A DNA stretch of 32,960 nucleotides from an uncultured Anaerolineales bacterium (GCA_903872065.1 CAIQJJ010000649.1:1-32960); one strand, 5' to 3'. Counted from the first letter of the stretch, positions 16,247-24,528 are shown. Made by a program: numbers and translations. The notes: generated by a model from the sequence alone, not told the origin.

Positions 16247-16849
16247 TCAGTCTCCTTCCCCGCTCATTGTCGGGGCAGTCAACAAGTACGCGCCGGCCAG
16301 GGCCAGGCCCAAGTTAACGCCCGCCAACAGGCCGGCGACCAGCGCCGAGGTTTCAACCGCGGCGTACAATACCTCAAAGCCAGAAAGCATCGTCAACAGG
16401 CCCAACGCCACCCGCAGCGGTTGAGCGGTCAACCCCAGGTGAAGCAGCCCCATGCCGATCAACAAAACCCCGCCCCACAACTGCTGATCATGAACCCCAG
16501 GCAGCCAACTGTGCAAAGACGGCGCCAGGTTGAGCATCACCAGGCCCACCATCGCCGCCGCCAACAGGCGGAAAACTCGCCCGGCCGGCCAAAAGCGCTC
16601 TTCCAAACGCCAGGCCTGCGGCGCGCCGAACATGGCGACGCCCAGCACCGCGCCGGCCATCCAGCCGGCCGCCAGCTTGGTCGCCGCCATCCCCAACGGC
16701 CAACTTAGCAGCGTCAAAACAAACACGCTGACATACTGCGCCGCCAGGGCCAGCACACTGCGCCGCCAGTTGCGACTGATTAGCAAAGCCAGCGAGGTGA
16801 TCAAGATGAAAGGCGCAGCCAACAGCGCCAGCAAGTCTATATTCACCAT
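16247..16849 (-). CDS. NuoK/HyfE-like small membrane subunit
   Basis: This is a 200-residue integral membrane protein with about six helices. The C-terminal part, GFEVLYAAVETSALVAGLLA followed by a GLALAGAYLL helix, resembles the NuoK/HyfE/MrpC group and keeps two acidic residues in membrane helices (GFEVLY, AAVETS) that could correspond to the family's proton-path glutamates. The ORF track extends to 16903, but the ATG at 16849 shares a base with the upstream stop (TGATG), the usual sign of translational coupling, and gives a normal membrane N-terminus (MVNIDLLALLAAP). It sits between the two large antiporter-like subunits, as expected for one membrane module. Confidence in membrane-module membership is high; assignment to HyfE rather than NuoK is moderate. 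Confidence 0.78.
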   Translation of the reverse strand: MVNIDLLALLAAPFILITSLALLISRNWRRSVLALAAQYVSVFVLTLLSWPLGMAATKLAAGWMAGAVLGVAMFGAPQAWRLEERFWPAGRVFRLLAAAMVGLVMLNLAPSLHSWLPGVHDQQLWGGVLLIGMGLLHLGLTAQPLRVALGLLTMLSGFEVLYAAVETSALVAGLLAGVNLGLALAGAYLLTAPTMSGEGD

Positions 16850-18423
16850 CAGCGCCCACCCAACAAGAAAGAAGCTCCCAACGCCAGCGCCACCAGCACC
16901 CACAGCAGGCCGCCCTCGCCTTCGATGAGATGGGAGAGCAGGGCTAAGAATTTTTCGACCAGGCGATAAAGCAGGAGAAGTGGCCCGGATAACCAGGCGA
17001 GCGAAAAGAAACGCTCCAATGCGCCGACCAGGGCGCGAGGCGGACGCCAGTGAGAACGCGCCAGCAGGGCCAACAGACCAGCCGCCCCCAGGCTGGCCGC
17101 GCCGGCCCAGCCTTGCTGAAGCCCTTCAAGTCCCCCAATTTGCCAGGCCAGAGGGGCTTGCACAAAAAACCAGACCCCCGGCAGCAGCGCCAGGCCCAGA
17201 GGGTAAACGAACCAGGCCCAACGCTGCGTAGCATCCAGCCAAGCGGCCGGGCGCAGCAAATGGCGCGCGTAGCCAAACAGCAGCAAAGCATGCGCCGCAA
17301 GAAACAGCATCATGAAGGCCGGCGCGAAACGGCCCAAAGTCGCGGCCGCCGGCCAGGTGGGGGTCAGCGGCAGCGCCGAAATGCAGACGCCGCTCAACCA
17401 GGGCAAAAGCGCCAGACGGCGGCGGCGCGCCGTATAGAGAAAGATATTCGTCCCGCCCAGCAGCATCGCCAACACCCAGGCCATCACCGCCTGCGGCTGC
17501 GCCAAAACCGCGGCCGCGCTGGCAAAGGAAGCCAGGCTCAAAACCCAAAATGGCCGGCCGTTCATCTCATCGGCGGCGAGCGCCCACTGCAGCGCCCCAT
17601 ACAGCGCCGAGATGCCGGCCAGCCCGGTCAATACACCCGCCCAGTCGGCCGCAATGCTGCCCGCGGCGGCGGCCCGCGTCAGCAGCGCCAGGCTGGCTGT
17701 CGCCGGGGCCAGGCGCAGCGAAGTCCCCAGGCCGCGGCGTATGAGGGGCTCTTGCGAAAACGGCAGGTGCAAAGGCGCGACCCCCATGCGCAAAGTGACC
17801 GCCAGCAAGACATACAGGCCGGCCGCCGCCGGCAGATGCTCCCAATCTGGCAGCGCCGCCAACATCCCGCCGCCTGGGATGACGACCACTGCCAACAAAA
17901 AGACGCCGCCCGAACGGGCCGCGAATGCCAGCGCCGCGCCCTGCGAAACCGATGGCTGGCGGATTTGGGTCAGCAAGATAAACAATTCGGCCAGGTCGAG
18001 CGCCGCCCAGCACAGCAGCAGCGTCAGCACATTGCCGGCCAGCACCGCCAGCGCCCCCAGGCCAGCCAGGATCAGAGTGCCGGCCCAGGCGCGCCAGTTG
18101 GTCGCGCCGGGGCGCGCCGCCACCGTCAAGATCACCACTGTCGCCAGCGTCGTCAGAGCCGCCGCATAACGCCAGGAAATCTCATCCAGGATCAGGGTTA
18201 AGGGCGGCAAAGCGCCGGCGGCCGTATTCACCGCCGGCTGCCAATTGACCTGGATAATCTGAGCCGGGATCTGCATGCGCGCCGCCAACGCCAACGACCA
18301 GGCAAGCAAGCAGCCCAGCGCAGCGACCAGCCAACGCACGCCAACCGAGGCGCGCAGCAAACGCGCCGCCCCCAAAGCAGCCGCGGTTAAAAACAACAGC
18401 AGGGCGGCGATTAAGGCGAGCAT
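16849..18423 (-). CDS. Proton-conducting antiporter-like membrane subunit (NuoL/HyfB-like, divergent)
   Basis: This 524-residue protein has about 14 hydrophobic helices and a fold pattern like NuoL/HyfB. The canonical PxHxWLP block is degenerate here: MGVAPLHLPFSQEPL. The helix with LCWAALDLAELFIL carries acidic residues at a position where family members hold functional charges. The ORF track start at 18531 gives an Arg/Cys/Gly-rich non-membrane leader that is out of character. The ATG at 18423 gives the hydrophobic start MLALIAALLLFL. That start overlaps the end of the PfkB kinase gene by 13 nt, and the stop overlaps the next gene by 1 nt, so translation of all three is probably linked. It may be a scaffold or an altered pump subunit, since the signature is weakened. 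Confidence 0.75.
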   Translation of the reverse strand: MLALIAALLLFLTAAALGAARLLRASVGVRWLVAALGCLLAWSLALAARMQIPAQIIQVNWQPAVNTAAGALPPLTLILDEISWRYAAALTTLATVVILTVAARPGATNWRAWAGTLILAGLGALAVLAGNVLTLLLCWAALDLAELFILLTQIRQPSVSQGAALAFAARSGGVFLLAVVVIPGGGMLAALPDWEHLPAAAGLYVLLAVTLRMGVAPLHLPFSQEPLIRRGLGTSLRLAPATASLALLTRAAAAGSIAADWAGVLTGLAGISALYGALQWALAADEMNGRPFWVLSLASFASAAAVLAQPQAVMAWVLAMLLGGTNIFLYTARRRRLALLPWLSGVCISALPLTPTWPAAATLGRFAPAFMMLFLAAHALLLFGYARHLLRPAAWLDATQRWAWFVYPLGLALLPGVWFFVQAPLAWQIGGLEGLQQGWAGAASLGAAGLLALLARSHWRPPRALVGALERFFSLAWLSGPLLLLYRLVEKFLALLSHLIEGEGGLLWVLVALALGASFLLGGR

Positions 18424-19634
18424 GTCGCCAACCAGACCTGCTGCGCCGCATCCCATCCCCAGCCGGGCGCATCCAGCGCCCACACCCGCCGCGGCCAACC
18501 GGCGGCCACACGCGCCATCGTCTCTTCCCATGGACGCAAACCACTCAGAGCGTCAGCGGCTTCCACATTGCACGCCCCGACGGCAGTGGCGGCGGTCATG
18601 GCCTGTCGCGGGCCAAGATCGCGCAGCAAAGCGCTCAGAAAACCGGCGATTGTCGCATCCCCCGAACCGGTCGTCCCCACCACATCCACCGCGAAGCAAG
18701 GCGCCCACAATTCCACATTCGCCCAGGCCGCCGCGTCCGATGGCGCGGCGCGCCCCAACTGCTGCATCTGCTCAGCCCCGGCCGTGCGCAAATAGGCCCC
18801 CCGGCTGCCGGTCTTAATCACCACAATCCTGGCGCCCATTTCTAGCACTTCAGCGCCCAGGCTCGAAAGCAGCGCCGGCGTCAAAGCTTCCAGCAGACCG
18901 CCTGGCAAAGCCGCCAACCGGGCGTAGGTCTCTCGCCGCAGCATAAACAACAGTTCGTCAATACTCGGCGCAAACACATCTACAAAAGGCAGCAGCGATT
19001 TGAAGATGGCCGGCCAATCCGCCTGCCCGCCAGGGGAATTGGGGTCGGGAAAAGTCATATCCAGCGAGGTGGTCGCCCCGGCGGCCTTGGCGCGGCGGAA
19101 AAGCTCGATCATCTGCGCCGCGCCGTTTTCATACATCCGCCGCATGACCGGCGGATAGCCAAAATGCAGCAGAGCCGCCTGCGCCAGGCGTTCATCGCTG
19201 ACATCCGCGGCGGTAAACTCGTTGTTAGCGCCCGAACAATGCAAAAAGATGCGGTCGATCTCCGGCGGGCTGATGATGACAGTATAAGAAGAACCTACCC
19301 TGGCATCCCGAATCAGCCCCTGGGAGAGGCGCGGCCCATAAGCGTCCACCACATCACAAATCACCTGTCCAAAAGCGTCATCCCCTATTTTGGCCGCCAG
19401 TTCGGTCGGGATGCCCAGGCGGTGCAAGGCCAGGCCAGTGTTTGAGACCGCCCCGCCGGTGGCAATGGCCGCCGGCCCCACCAGGAGCATTTTGCCCGGC
19501 TGCAAGATGGCGTCCAATCGCCCGCCGGGAATCGGATCAATTTGAGGAATAATATCGAGGCAGATATGCCCGGCCACAATTGCTCTGCGCAAAGCCGGGT
19601 GCGAAGCAGTGAATGATGAAGCAAGATCGGACAT
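18411..19634 (-). CDS. PfkB-family carbohydrate (or nucleoside) kinase
   Basis: This 407-residue protein has the ribokinase fold. An N-terminal GHICLDIIP strand is followed by the glycine pair in ATGGAVSNTGLALHRLG, and the C-terminal anion-hole and catalytic-base motif is GTTGSGDA, with Asp326 as the expected base. The substrate is not readable from sequence; ribose, fructose or a nucleoside are all possible, and it is longer than the usual 300-330 residues. ATG at 19634 is preceded by AAAGAG at 7 nt. It lies 38 nt after the HD-domain gene, and its 3' end overlaps the first antiporter-like gene by 13 nt. Such linkage of a cytoplasmic sugar kinase to ion-translocating subunits is unusual. Confidence 0.88.
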   Translation of the reverse strand: MSDLASSFTASHPALRRAIVAGHICLDIIPQIDPIPGGRLDAILQPGKMLLVGPAAIATGGAVSNTGLALHRLGIPTELAAKIGDDAFGQVICDVVDAYGPRLSQGLIRDARVGSSYTVIISPPEIDRIFLHCSGANNEFTAADVSDERLAQAALLHFGYPPVMRRMYENGAAQMIELFRRAKAAGATTSLDMTFPDPNSPGGQADWPAIFKSLLPFVDVFAPSIDELLFMLRRETYARLAALPGGLLEALTPALLSSLGAEVLEMGARIVVIKTGSRGAYLRTAGAEQMQQLGRAAPSDAAAWANVELWAPCFAVDVVGTTGSGDATIAGFLSALLRDLGPRQAMTAATAVGACNVEAADALSGLRPWEETMARVAAGWPRRVWALDAPGWGWDAAQQVWLATCSP

Positions 19635-19672
19635 AAAAAGACTCTTTCAATTTTCTACCAAGACAAATCGGG

Positions 19673-20920
19673 TCACATCCGCTGAGGCAGGGCTGCCAGG
19701 CGGGCAAAATAAGCCAGCGTCTCGCGGCGATACAAATTCTTTGTTGGGGGGTCAAATAACGTGTAGGCGTCGTTGTCAATCAGAAACATCATTTTCAGCA
19801 AGGGCAGCCAATCCTCATCCACATAGCGCAAAATCTCCGCCTCGCTCAAGGGAGCTTCTTGCGGCCAGTCGCGCAGCACACTTATGGATACATGCAGCAA
19901 GATAGCTTTCACAACCCAGGCCGCCGGCGGGCCGAACAAACGGTCAGTCTCCAGCAGGATCGCCTCCAATTTCTGATTGTCTTGCACCCACCTGCCCGGC
20001 TGCTGAAGCAGCGCATTGAAGACTAACGCTTCCCAGGCATCCAGCGCTTGCGGCGCGGCCTGCGGCGAAACGGCAAAGCCCAGGCCAGCCAGGATTCTGC
20101 CGGCGCGCGCCGCCGAGCGAAAGGCATGGATTGGGTCGCGCTGGCCGGCCAAGGGACGCTTGGCGATATCGTGCAGCAGGATCATCCACTGCGCCAGCGC
20201 TTGCTGTTCTTCCGCCGCTTCTTGATACTCCGGGCAGGCCGGCAAAACAGCCAGGGCGGTCATTAAATGGGTCAGGGTAGCGCCGCCGTCGCTGGCGATC
20301 ATCTCCGCCCAGCCTGGCAGAAGCCCATCCACGCCGGCGATCCTATCGGGTGAGAAAAAGGCCATCACCCGCTCTTGGATCTCCGAGGGGGAGGCCAACT
20401 GCTCAACTTCAATTTCTTCCGCCAGGGCCGCGGCGAAAGCCGCCACTGCGGGCAAACGTTGTTCAAAGCGGGGAAACGGCAGTTCTTTGGAACGTTTGCG
20501 CCTGGTAACAGGATGCTTCACCTGCAAAAGCTGCTCCACCGCCGCCGCCTCTGCCGGCCCCGCCACCTGGACGAAGAGCCAACATCCATCAGGCAGCTGC
20601 GGCGCTGCGCGCAGCAGACGCGCCGCCGTCTCACCCAGATCCAGCGCCAGGGCCTGCTCCACCTGTTCTTTGCTCAAGACCACCTGGGCGACAAAAGCGT
20701 TTTCCTGGGGATAAAGCGTGACCAACGATTTGCCGCCCTGCCGGTACCACAGAGTCCAGCCATATTTTTTGCCGCCATAAACCATATCCCCAACCATATC
20801 GTAATGGGCCTGGATAAAAATCACCAACCGATCCCACAAAGGGCCGGCCGTCCCCAGGCGCGCGGCAACCTCCGCAGGTTCAGGAGGCGAGTTTTCCTGG
20901 CTAAACACACTGATCGCCAC
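19673..20920 (-). CDS. DUF3788-like and HD-domain fusion protein
   Basis: This 415-residue protein has two parts. Residues about 20-135 resemble DUF3788, with the signature YGGKKYGWTLWYRQGGKSLVT and then a sheet-like ENAFVAQVVLSKEQVE stretch. Residues about 200-350 look like an HD metal-dependent phosphohydrolase: His218 (THLM), the HD pair His250-Asp251 (LLHDIAKRP) and His265 (DPIHAF). The substrate is unknown; HD proteins often act on nucleotides or phosphoesters. The start is a GTG at 20920 with AGGAGG (20927-20932) 6 nt upstream, lying inside the end of the aminotransferase gene, 2 nt after its stop. Translational coupling is likely. The DUF3788 label is from memory of the family and the HD label from the motif, so the first is less certain. 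Confidence 0.75.
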   Translation of the reverse strand: MAISVFSQENSPPEPAEVAARLGTAGPLWDRLVIFIQAHYDMVGDMVYGGKKYGWTLWYRQGGKSLVTLYPQENAFVAQVVLSKEQVEQALALDLGETAARLLRAAPQLPDGCWLFVQVAGPAEAAAVEQLLQVKHPVTRRKRSKELPFPRFEQRLPAVAAFAAALAEEIEVEQLASPSEIQERVMAFFSPDRIAGVDGLLPGWAEMIASDGGATLTHLMTALAVLPACPEYQEAAEEQQALAQWMILLHDIAKRPLAGQRDPIHAFRSAARAGRILAGLGFAVSPQAAPQALDAWEALVFNALLQQPGRWVQDNQKLEAILLETDRLFGPPAAWVVKAILLHVSISVLRDWPQEAPLSEAEILRYVDEDWLPLLKMMFLIDNDAYTLFDPPTKNLYRRETLAYFARLAALPQRM

Positions 20921-20922
20921 AG

Positions 20923-22098
20923 TCAGCCTCCTGTTTTCCCCAGATACGCTTTCACACGCTGCACCGCTTCGACAACCTCATCCGTCGGACTGGAGACGGC
21001 AATGCGCATGAAGCCCTCCCCGTATTGGCCAAAGATGCTGCCGGGGGTAAAACTGACGCCGGCGTTCTCCAGCAGCGCCGTAGTGAACTGTAGCGAGGTC
21101 TGCCCGGCCGGTACCGGGCTCCAAATGTATAAAGAGGCCTGCGGCGTCAGGGGATTCAGCCCCACTGCCCGCAGCCCTTGCAAGAGGATATCCCGCCGCT
21201 GGCGATAAACTTCGTTGCGTTCATCAAGCCATTCCTGATCGCCGGTCAGCGCGGCGATACAGGCTTCATGGATGGCCGGGAAGTGCCCGCTGTCCAGGTT
21301 CGTCTTTAGGGTGAAGAGCGCCTTGAGCGCCGGCGCATTGCCCACCGCCGCCGCCACGCGCCAGCCAGCCATATTGTGTGATTTAGAGAGCGAATTAAAT
21401 TCAATCGCCGTCTCTTTGGCCGCCGGAATTTCCATCACACTGGGCGGGCGATAGCCGGCAAACCCCACCTGGGCATAAGCTGCATCATGACACAAGAGCA
21501 GATCGTGCTGACGGGCAAAACGCACCGCCTCGGCCAAGAATTCTTTGGGCGCAGTGGCCGCGGTGGGGTTATTGGGATAATTGAGCCACAGCAGCTTGGC
21601 GCGGCGCAAAATCTCGCCTGGGATGGCGGAAAAATCGGGCAGGTAGCTGTTTTCGGGCAGCAGCGGCATAAACCACGCCTCCGCCCCGGCAAAATTCGCG
21701 CCAGCGGCGTAGGTCACATACCCCGGATCGGGGATCAAGGCCACGTCGCCCGGATCGAGAAAAGCCTGCGACAGGTGAAAGATGCCCTCCTTCGACCCCA
21801 TCAGAGGCAGAATCTCGCTCTCAGTATCCAATGCGACCCCATGCAAGCGCAGATACAGATTGCCCCAGGCCTTGCGCAGCGCCAGCGGCCCCTTGTGACT
21901 GCCATAGCCATGCATCCGCGGATCGGCAACCGCCCGCTGCATGGCCTCAACGATGTGCGGGGCGGGAGGCATATCGGGCGAGCCGATATCCAGGCGTAAA
22001 ACGTCTTTGCCGGCCGCCTGGAGCTGCGCGATCTTGGCGCTTAAGGCGGCAAAAAACTGGGTAGACGATCGCTGCATACGAAGAGAGAGAGATTTCAT
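20923..22098 (-). CDS. Class I/II PLP aminotransferase, DapL/AspC-like
   Basis: This is a 391-residue fold-type I PLP enzyme. Visible landmarks are LDIGSPDMPP (37-45), YGSHKGPLALRKA in the substrate region, NYPNNPTAATAP with the conserved Asn, Asp205 (LCHDAAYAQ) for the PLP ring nitrogen, and the Schiff-base Lys239 in NSLSKSHNMAGWR. The C-terminal Arg in GFMRIAVS would bind the substrate carboxylate. The pattern is closest to LL-diaminopimelate aminotransferase and related aspartate/alanine aminotransferases; a search would be needed to decide between them. The start has AGGTGA 6 nt upstream. It is the first gene of the six-gene run and has a promoter-like sequence 75-100 nt upstream. Confidence 0.88.
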   Translation of the reverse strand: MKSLSLRMQRSSTQFFAALSAKIAQLQAAGKDVLRLDIGSPDMPPAPHIVEAMQRAVADPRMHGYGSHKGPLALRKAWGNLYLRLHGVALDTESEILPLMGSKEGIFHLSQAFLDPGDVALIPDPGYVTYAAGANFAGAEAWFMPLLPENSYLPDFSAIPGEILRRAKLLWLNYPNNPTAATAPKEFLAEAVRFARQHDLLLCHDAAYAQVGFAGYRPPSVMEIPAAKETAIEFNSLSKSHNMAGWRVAAAVGNAPALKALFTLKTNLDSGHFPAIHEACIAALTGDQEWLDERNEVYRQRRDILLQGLRAVGLNPLTPQASLYIWSPVPAGQTSLQFTTALLENAGVSFTPGSIFGQYGEGFMRIAVSSPTDEVVEAVQRVKAYLGKTGG

Positions 22099-22171
22099 AA
22101 GAGTTCACCTGAGAGAATAAAGAATGATTCGGCCTGGCTGCGATAAAAGCAGGCGGTCTGACGAAAAAAAT

Positions 22172-22199
22172 AGTATATCACGCCGGGCCGTCCTCATAA
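22172..22199 (-). promoter_or_regulatory. Candidate promoter of the aminotransferase-to-antiporter operon
   Basis: On the minus strand an extended -10 box, TGATATACT (22172-22180), lies 16 nt downstream of TTATGA (22194-22199). It sits in the gap between the sensor-kinase stop and the aminotransferase start, leaving a leader of about 65 nt. The -35 match is weak, but the TGn extension compensates. The -35 half lies within a 14-bp direct repeat. Confidence 0.5.
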
Positions 22200-22217
22200 C
22201 GTAATCCTCATAACGTA
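22191..22217. repeat. 14-bp direct repeat across the kinase stop codon
   Basis: On the minus strand TTACGTTATGAGGA occurs twice head to tail (13 bp of the second copy's mirror are visible at 22191-22203 and 22205-22217 on the plus strand). The first copy carries the last codons and stop (TGA) of the kinase. The second carries the proposed -35 of the next operon. It could be a binding site or a slipped-strand duplication. Confidence 0.7.
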
Positions 22218-23719
22218 AAATAAAAGGTCGCCCCTTGTTCAATCACCGCGTTGACCCACACCCGCCCGCCGTGACGAGTGATAATGCGGTGGACAATCGC
22301 CAACCCAACGCCGGTGCCATCATATTCTTCCACCGAATGCAGGCGCTGAAAAACCCCAAAGAGTTTATCCACATATTGCATGTCGAAACCGGCGCCGTTA
22401 TCCCTGACAAAATAAACTGCTTTACCATCTTGCTGCGACCAGCCCACCTCGACCCGCGCCGCTGCTTGTTTGCGCGTGAATTTCAACGCGTTCGAGAGCA
22501 AATTAATCCACACCTGCCGCAGCAAGGTCGCATCTCCCTGGCAGGCCGGCAGCTCGTTGATCACAATATCCACCTTACGGCCCTGGTATTCACCGCTCAA
22601 ACCATCCAACGCCTGCCGCACCAAGAGATCCATATCCACGCGGCGGCGCGTCAAAGGCTGCCGGTTCAGGCGGGAAAATTGCAACAGATCGTCAATTAAG
22701 CGCCCCATCTGCTGCGCGCCCTGGCGCACATGGCGGAACAATTCCAACGCATCCGGCGGAAGCTGCGCCCCATACTCATTGACCAGGATGCGTGAAAACC
22801 CATCAATCGTGCGCAAAGGGGCGCGCAGATCGTGCGAAATGGAATAGGAAAACGCCTCCAATTCACGGTTTGCCGTTTCAAGCTGCGCTGTGCGTTCGGC
22901 GACGCGCTTTTCCAATTCCAGGTTCAAACGCTGCGCCTCTTCTTCCGCTCGCTTGCGGTCACTGATATCCACCATAATCCCACGCACCGCCGCCGGCCGT
23001 CCATTCTCCCAAACCAATGTCATAATATCGCGCAGCCACTTGACCTGACCCGCGGCGGTCAGCATACGGTACTCTAATACCCCACCCGCAGGGAGTATCC
23101 CCTGCCTGGCCTGTTCAATGTGGGTCAACAATACCTCGGCGCAATCCTCAGGATACAACGCCTGGCGCCAGCATTCCATGTCGCCGGCCCAGGAAGCAGG
23201 ATCGTAGCCCAGGATATCCGCCAACTTTGGACTTACATATCGAAAGGCGAGCGGCTCCAGGCTGACTTCCCAGACGATCCCTTCCATACTTTCGACCAAT
23301 TGGCGATAACGTTCTTCGCTTTGCTTCAATTTGCGATCGATCTGATGCTTATACAGCGCCATCTCAATCATAGTATGTAGGGTGCGGTAATCGAAGGGCT
23401 TTAAGATATACCCAAATGGGCCGGTCGCCTGGGCGCGGCGCAGCGTTTCTTCATCCGAATAGCCTGAGAGATAGACCACCGGAATATCAAAGCGGCTGCG
23501 AATTTCATCTGCGGCATCGAAGCCGCTCATCTCATCGCCCAGGCGAATATCCATCAGCACCAAATCGGGGTGGGTTTGCGCAACCTTGCGCAGGGCATCT
23601 TCTTTTGAAGAGGCGGTCGCCGCGATCTCATATTTCAGGGATTTCAAACTCCGCTGAATATCCAACAACACCACACCTGAATCCTCGACGACCATAATTT
23701 TTGCGCCAACCATAACCAC
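22208..23719 (-). CDS. REC-PAS-histidine kinase hybrid sensor
   Basis: This is a 503-residue cytoplasmic signalling protein with no membrane segment. An N-terminal receiver domain (about 5-120) keeps the acidic pocket (VVEDSG), the phospho-acceptor Asp57 (LVLMDIRLG) and the Lys in ILKPFD. A PAS domain with PAC-like tail follows (about 132-260), then a short coiled coil (RLNLELEKRVAERTAQLE). The HisKA domain carries the H-box SYSISHDLRAPL with His296. The ATPase shows the N-box NLLSNALKFT (Asn410), DNGAGF (440-445) and GTGVGLAI. The kinase part resembles the bacteriophytochrome-type HisKA group. The order, receiver first, suggests it is itself the target of another kinase. Starts at codon 1 or 3 are both possible, with GGGAG just upstream. 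No partner response regulator is adjacent. Confidence 0.92.
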   Translation of the reverse strand: MVMVGAKIMVVEDSGVVLLDIQRSLKSLKYEIAATASSKEDALRKVAQTHPDLVLMDIRLGDEMSGFDAADEIRSRFDIPVVYLSGYSDEETLRRAQATGPFGYILKPFDYRTLHTMIEMALYKHQIDRKLKQSEERYRQLVESMEGIVWEVSLEPLAFRYVSPKLADILGYDPASWAGDMECWRQALYPEDCAEVLLTHIEQARQGILPAGGVLEYRMLTAAGQVKWLRDIMTLVWENGRPAAVRGIMVDISDRKRAEEEAQRLNLELEKRVAERTAQLETANRELEAFSYSISHDLRAPLRTIDGFSRILVNEYGAQLPPDALELFRHVRQGAQQMGRLIDDLLQFSRLNRQPLTRRRVDMDLLVRQALDGLSGEYQGRKVDIVINELPACQGDATLLRQVWINLLSNALKFTRKQAAARVEVGWSQQDGKAVYFVRDNGAGFDMQYVDKLFGVFQRLHSVEEYDGTGVGLAIVHRIITRHGGRVWVNAVIEQGATFYFTL

Positions 23720-23777
23720 ACTCCCGCGCGTTCTACTGCTGCGAAATCAACGCGCCTGCTTCAACCACTGATGCAGA

Positions 23778-24494
23778 TCAAGCATAGCCGCGCCGCTTGG
23801 CTTCAGTCAAAATTGCATCTGTCGCCGTCGCCCCGCAGCGCGTCACACCTAAGGTTCTCACCCGCAGCAAATCATCCAACAGACGCACACCGCCGGCGGC
23901 TTTGACCTGCACTTCAGGCGCGCAATAACGGCGCATTAAGATCAAGTCGCTATCAGTGGCTCCGGCATAATTATAGCCTCCCTCCGCCTGCTTGACAAAA
24001 CCATAACCGGTGGAGGTCTTCACAAAAGCCACACGCTGCTGACTGCAAATCTCGCACAGCTTGATTTTATAGTGATCGCCGGGCAAATAATCGTTCTCAA
24101 AGATCACCTTCAAGATTGCGCCGCGCTGCACACAGGTATCGTTGATGGCTTTGATCTCCGCCGAAACATAAGCCCAATCCTTGCTCAGCACTTTGCCGAT
24201 ATTCACCACCATATCAATCTCACGCGCCCCATCGGCAATCGCCTGTTCTGCTTCATATACTTTGACATTCGTCTTGCTGTTGCCATGCGGAAAACCGATC
24301 ACGGTACACACGCCCACATCCGAGCCTTTAAGCAGGGAGGCGGCCATGGGGACCGCATAAGGTTTGATGCACACCGTCGCCACGTGATGGCGCGCCGCCA
24401 GCGCGCAGCCATCCGTTAACTCTTTGTCGGTCATTGTGGGGTGCAGCAGTGAGTGGTCAATCATCTTCGCAAAAGATAAAATGGTATCCATCAT
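23778..24494 (-). CDS. deoC: Deoxyribose-phosphate aldolase
   Basis: DeoC cleaves 2-deoxyribose-5-phosphate to glyceraldehyde-3-phosphate and acetaldehyde in deoxynucleoside breakdown. The 238-residue barrel shows the expected catalytic set: Asp94 (EIDMVVNIG), Schiff-base Lys159 (AFVKTSTGYG) and Lys198 (VQVKAAGGVR). The ORF track begins seven codons earlier (24515), but that stretch contains the ribosome binding site AAGGAG (24501-24506), which lies 6 nt before the ATG at 24494. The later start is therefore chosen; the next codon is also ATG. It shares its strand and neighbourhood with a nucleoside phosphorylase that would supply the sugar phosphate, with a CE7 esterase between them. Confidence 0.94.
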   Translation of the reverse strand: MMDTILSFAKMIDHSLLHPTMTDKELTDGCALAARHHVATVCIKPYAVPMAASLLKGSDVGVCTVIGFPHGNSKTNVKVYEAEQAIADGAREIDMVVNIGKVLSKDWAYVSAEIKAINDTCVQRGAILKVIFENDYLPGDHYKIKLCEICSQQRVAFVKTSTGYGFVKQAEGGYNYAGATDSDLILMRRYCAPEVQVKAAGGVRLLDDLLRVRTLGVTRCGATATDAILTEAKRRGYA

Positions 24495-24528
24495 AAAATG
24501 CTCCTTGTTCTTCAACTATCCTTCGACC

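Noticed and set aside
16247-16903. Longer start for the NuoK/HyfE-like protein at 16903
   Set aside because: The extra 18 residues overlap the upstream gene, while the ATG at 16849 forms a TGATG stop-start overlap and a clean membrane N-terminus.
17050-18201. 383-codon plus-strand ORF opposite the NuoL-like gene
   Set aside because: Low-complexity Arg/Gln-rich translation that is the complement of hydrophobic membrane helices; a shadow ORF.
16849-18531. Longer start for the NuoL-like protein at 18531
   Set aside because: The first 36 residues are Gly/Arg/Cys-rich and overlap the PfkB gene by 121 nt. The ATG at 18423 starts directly in a hydrophobic helix.
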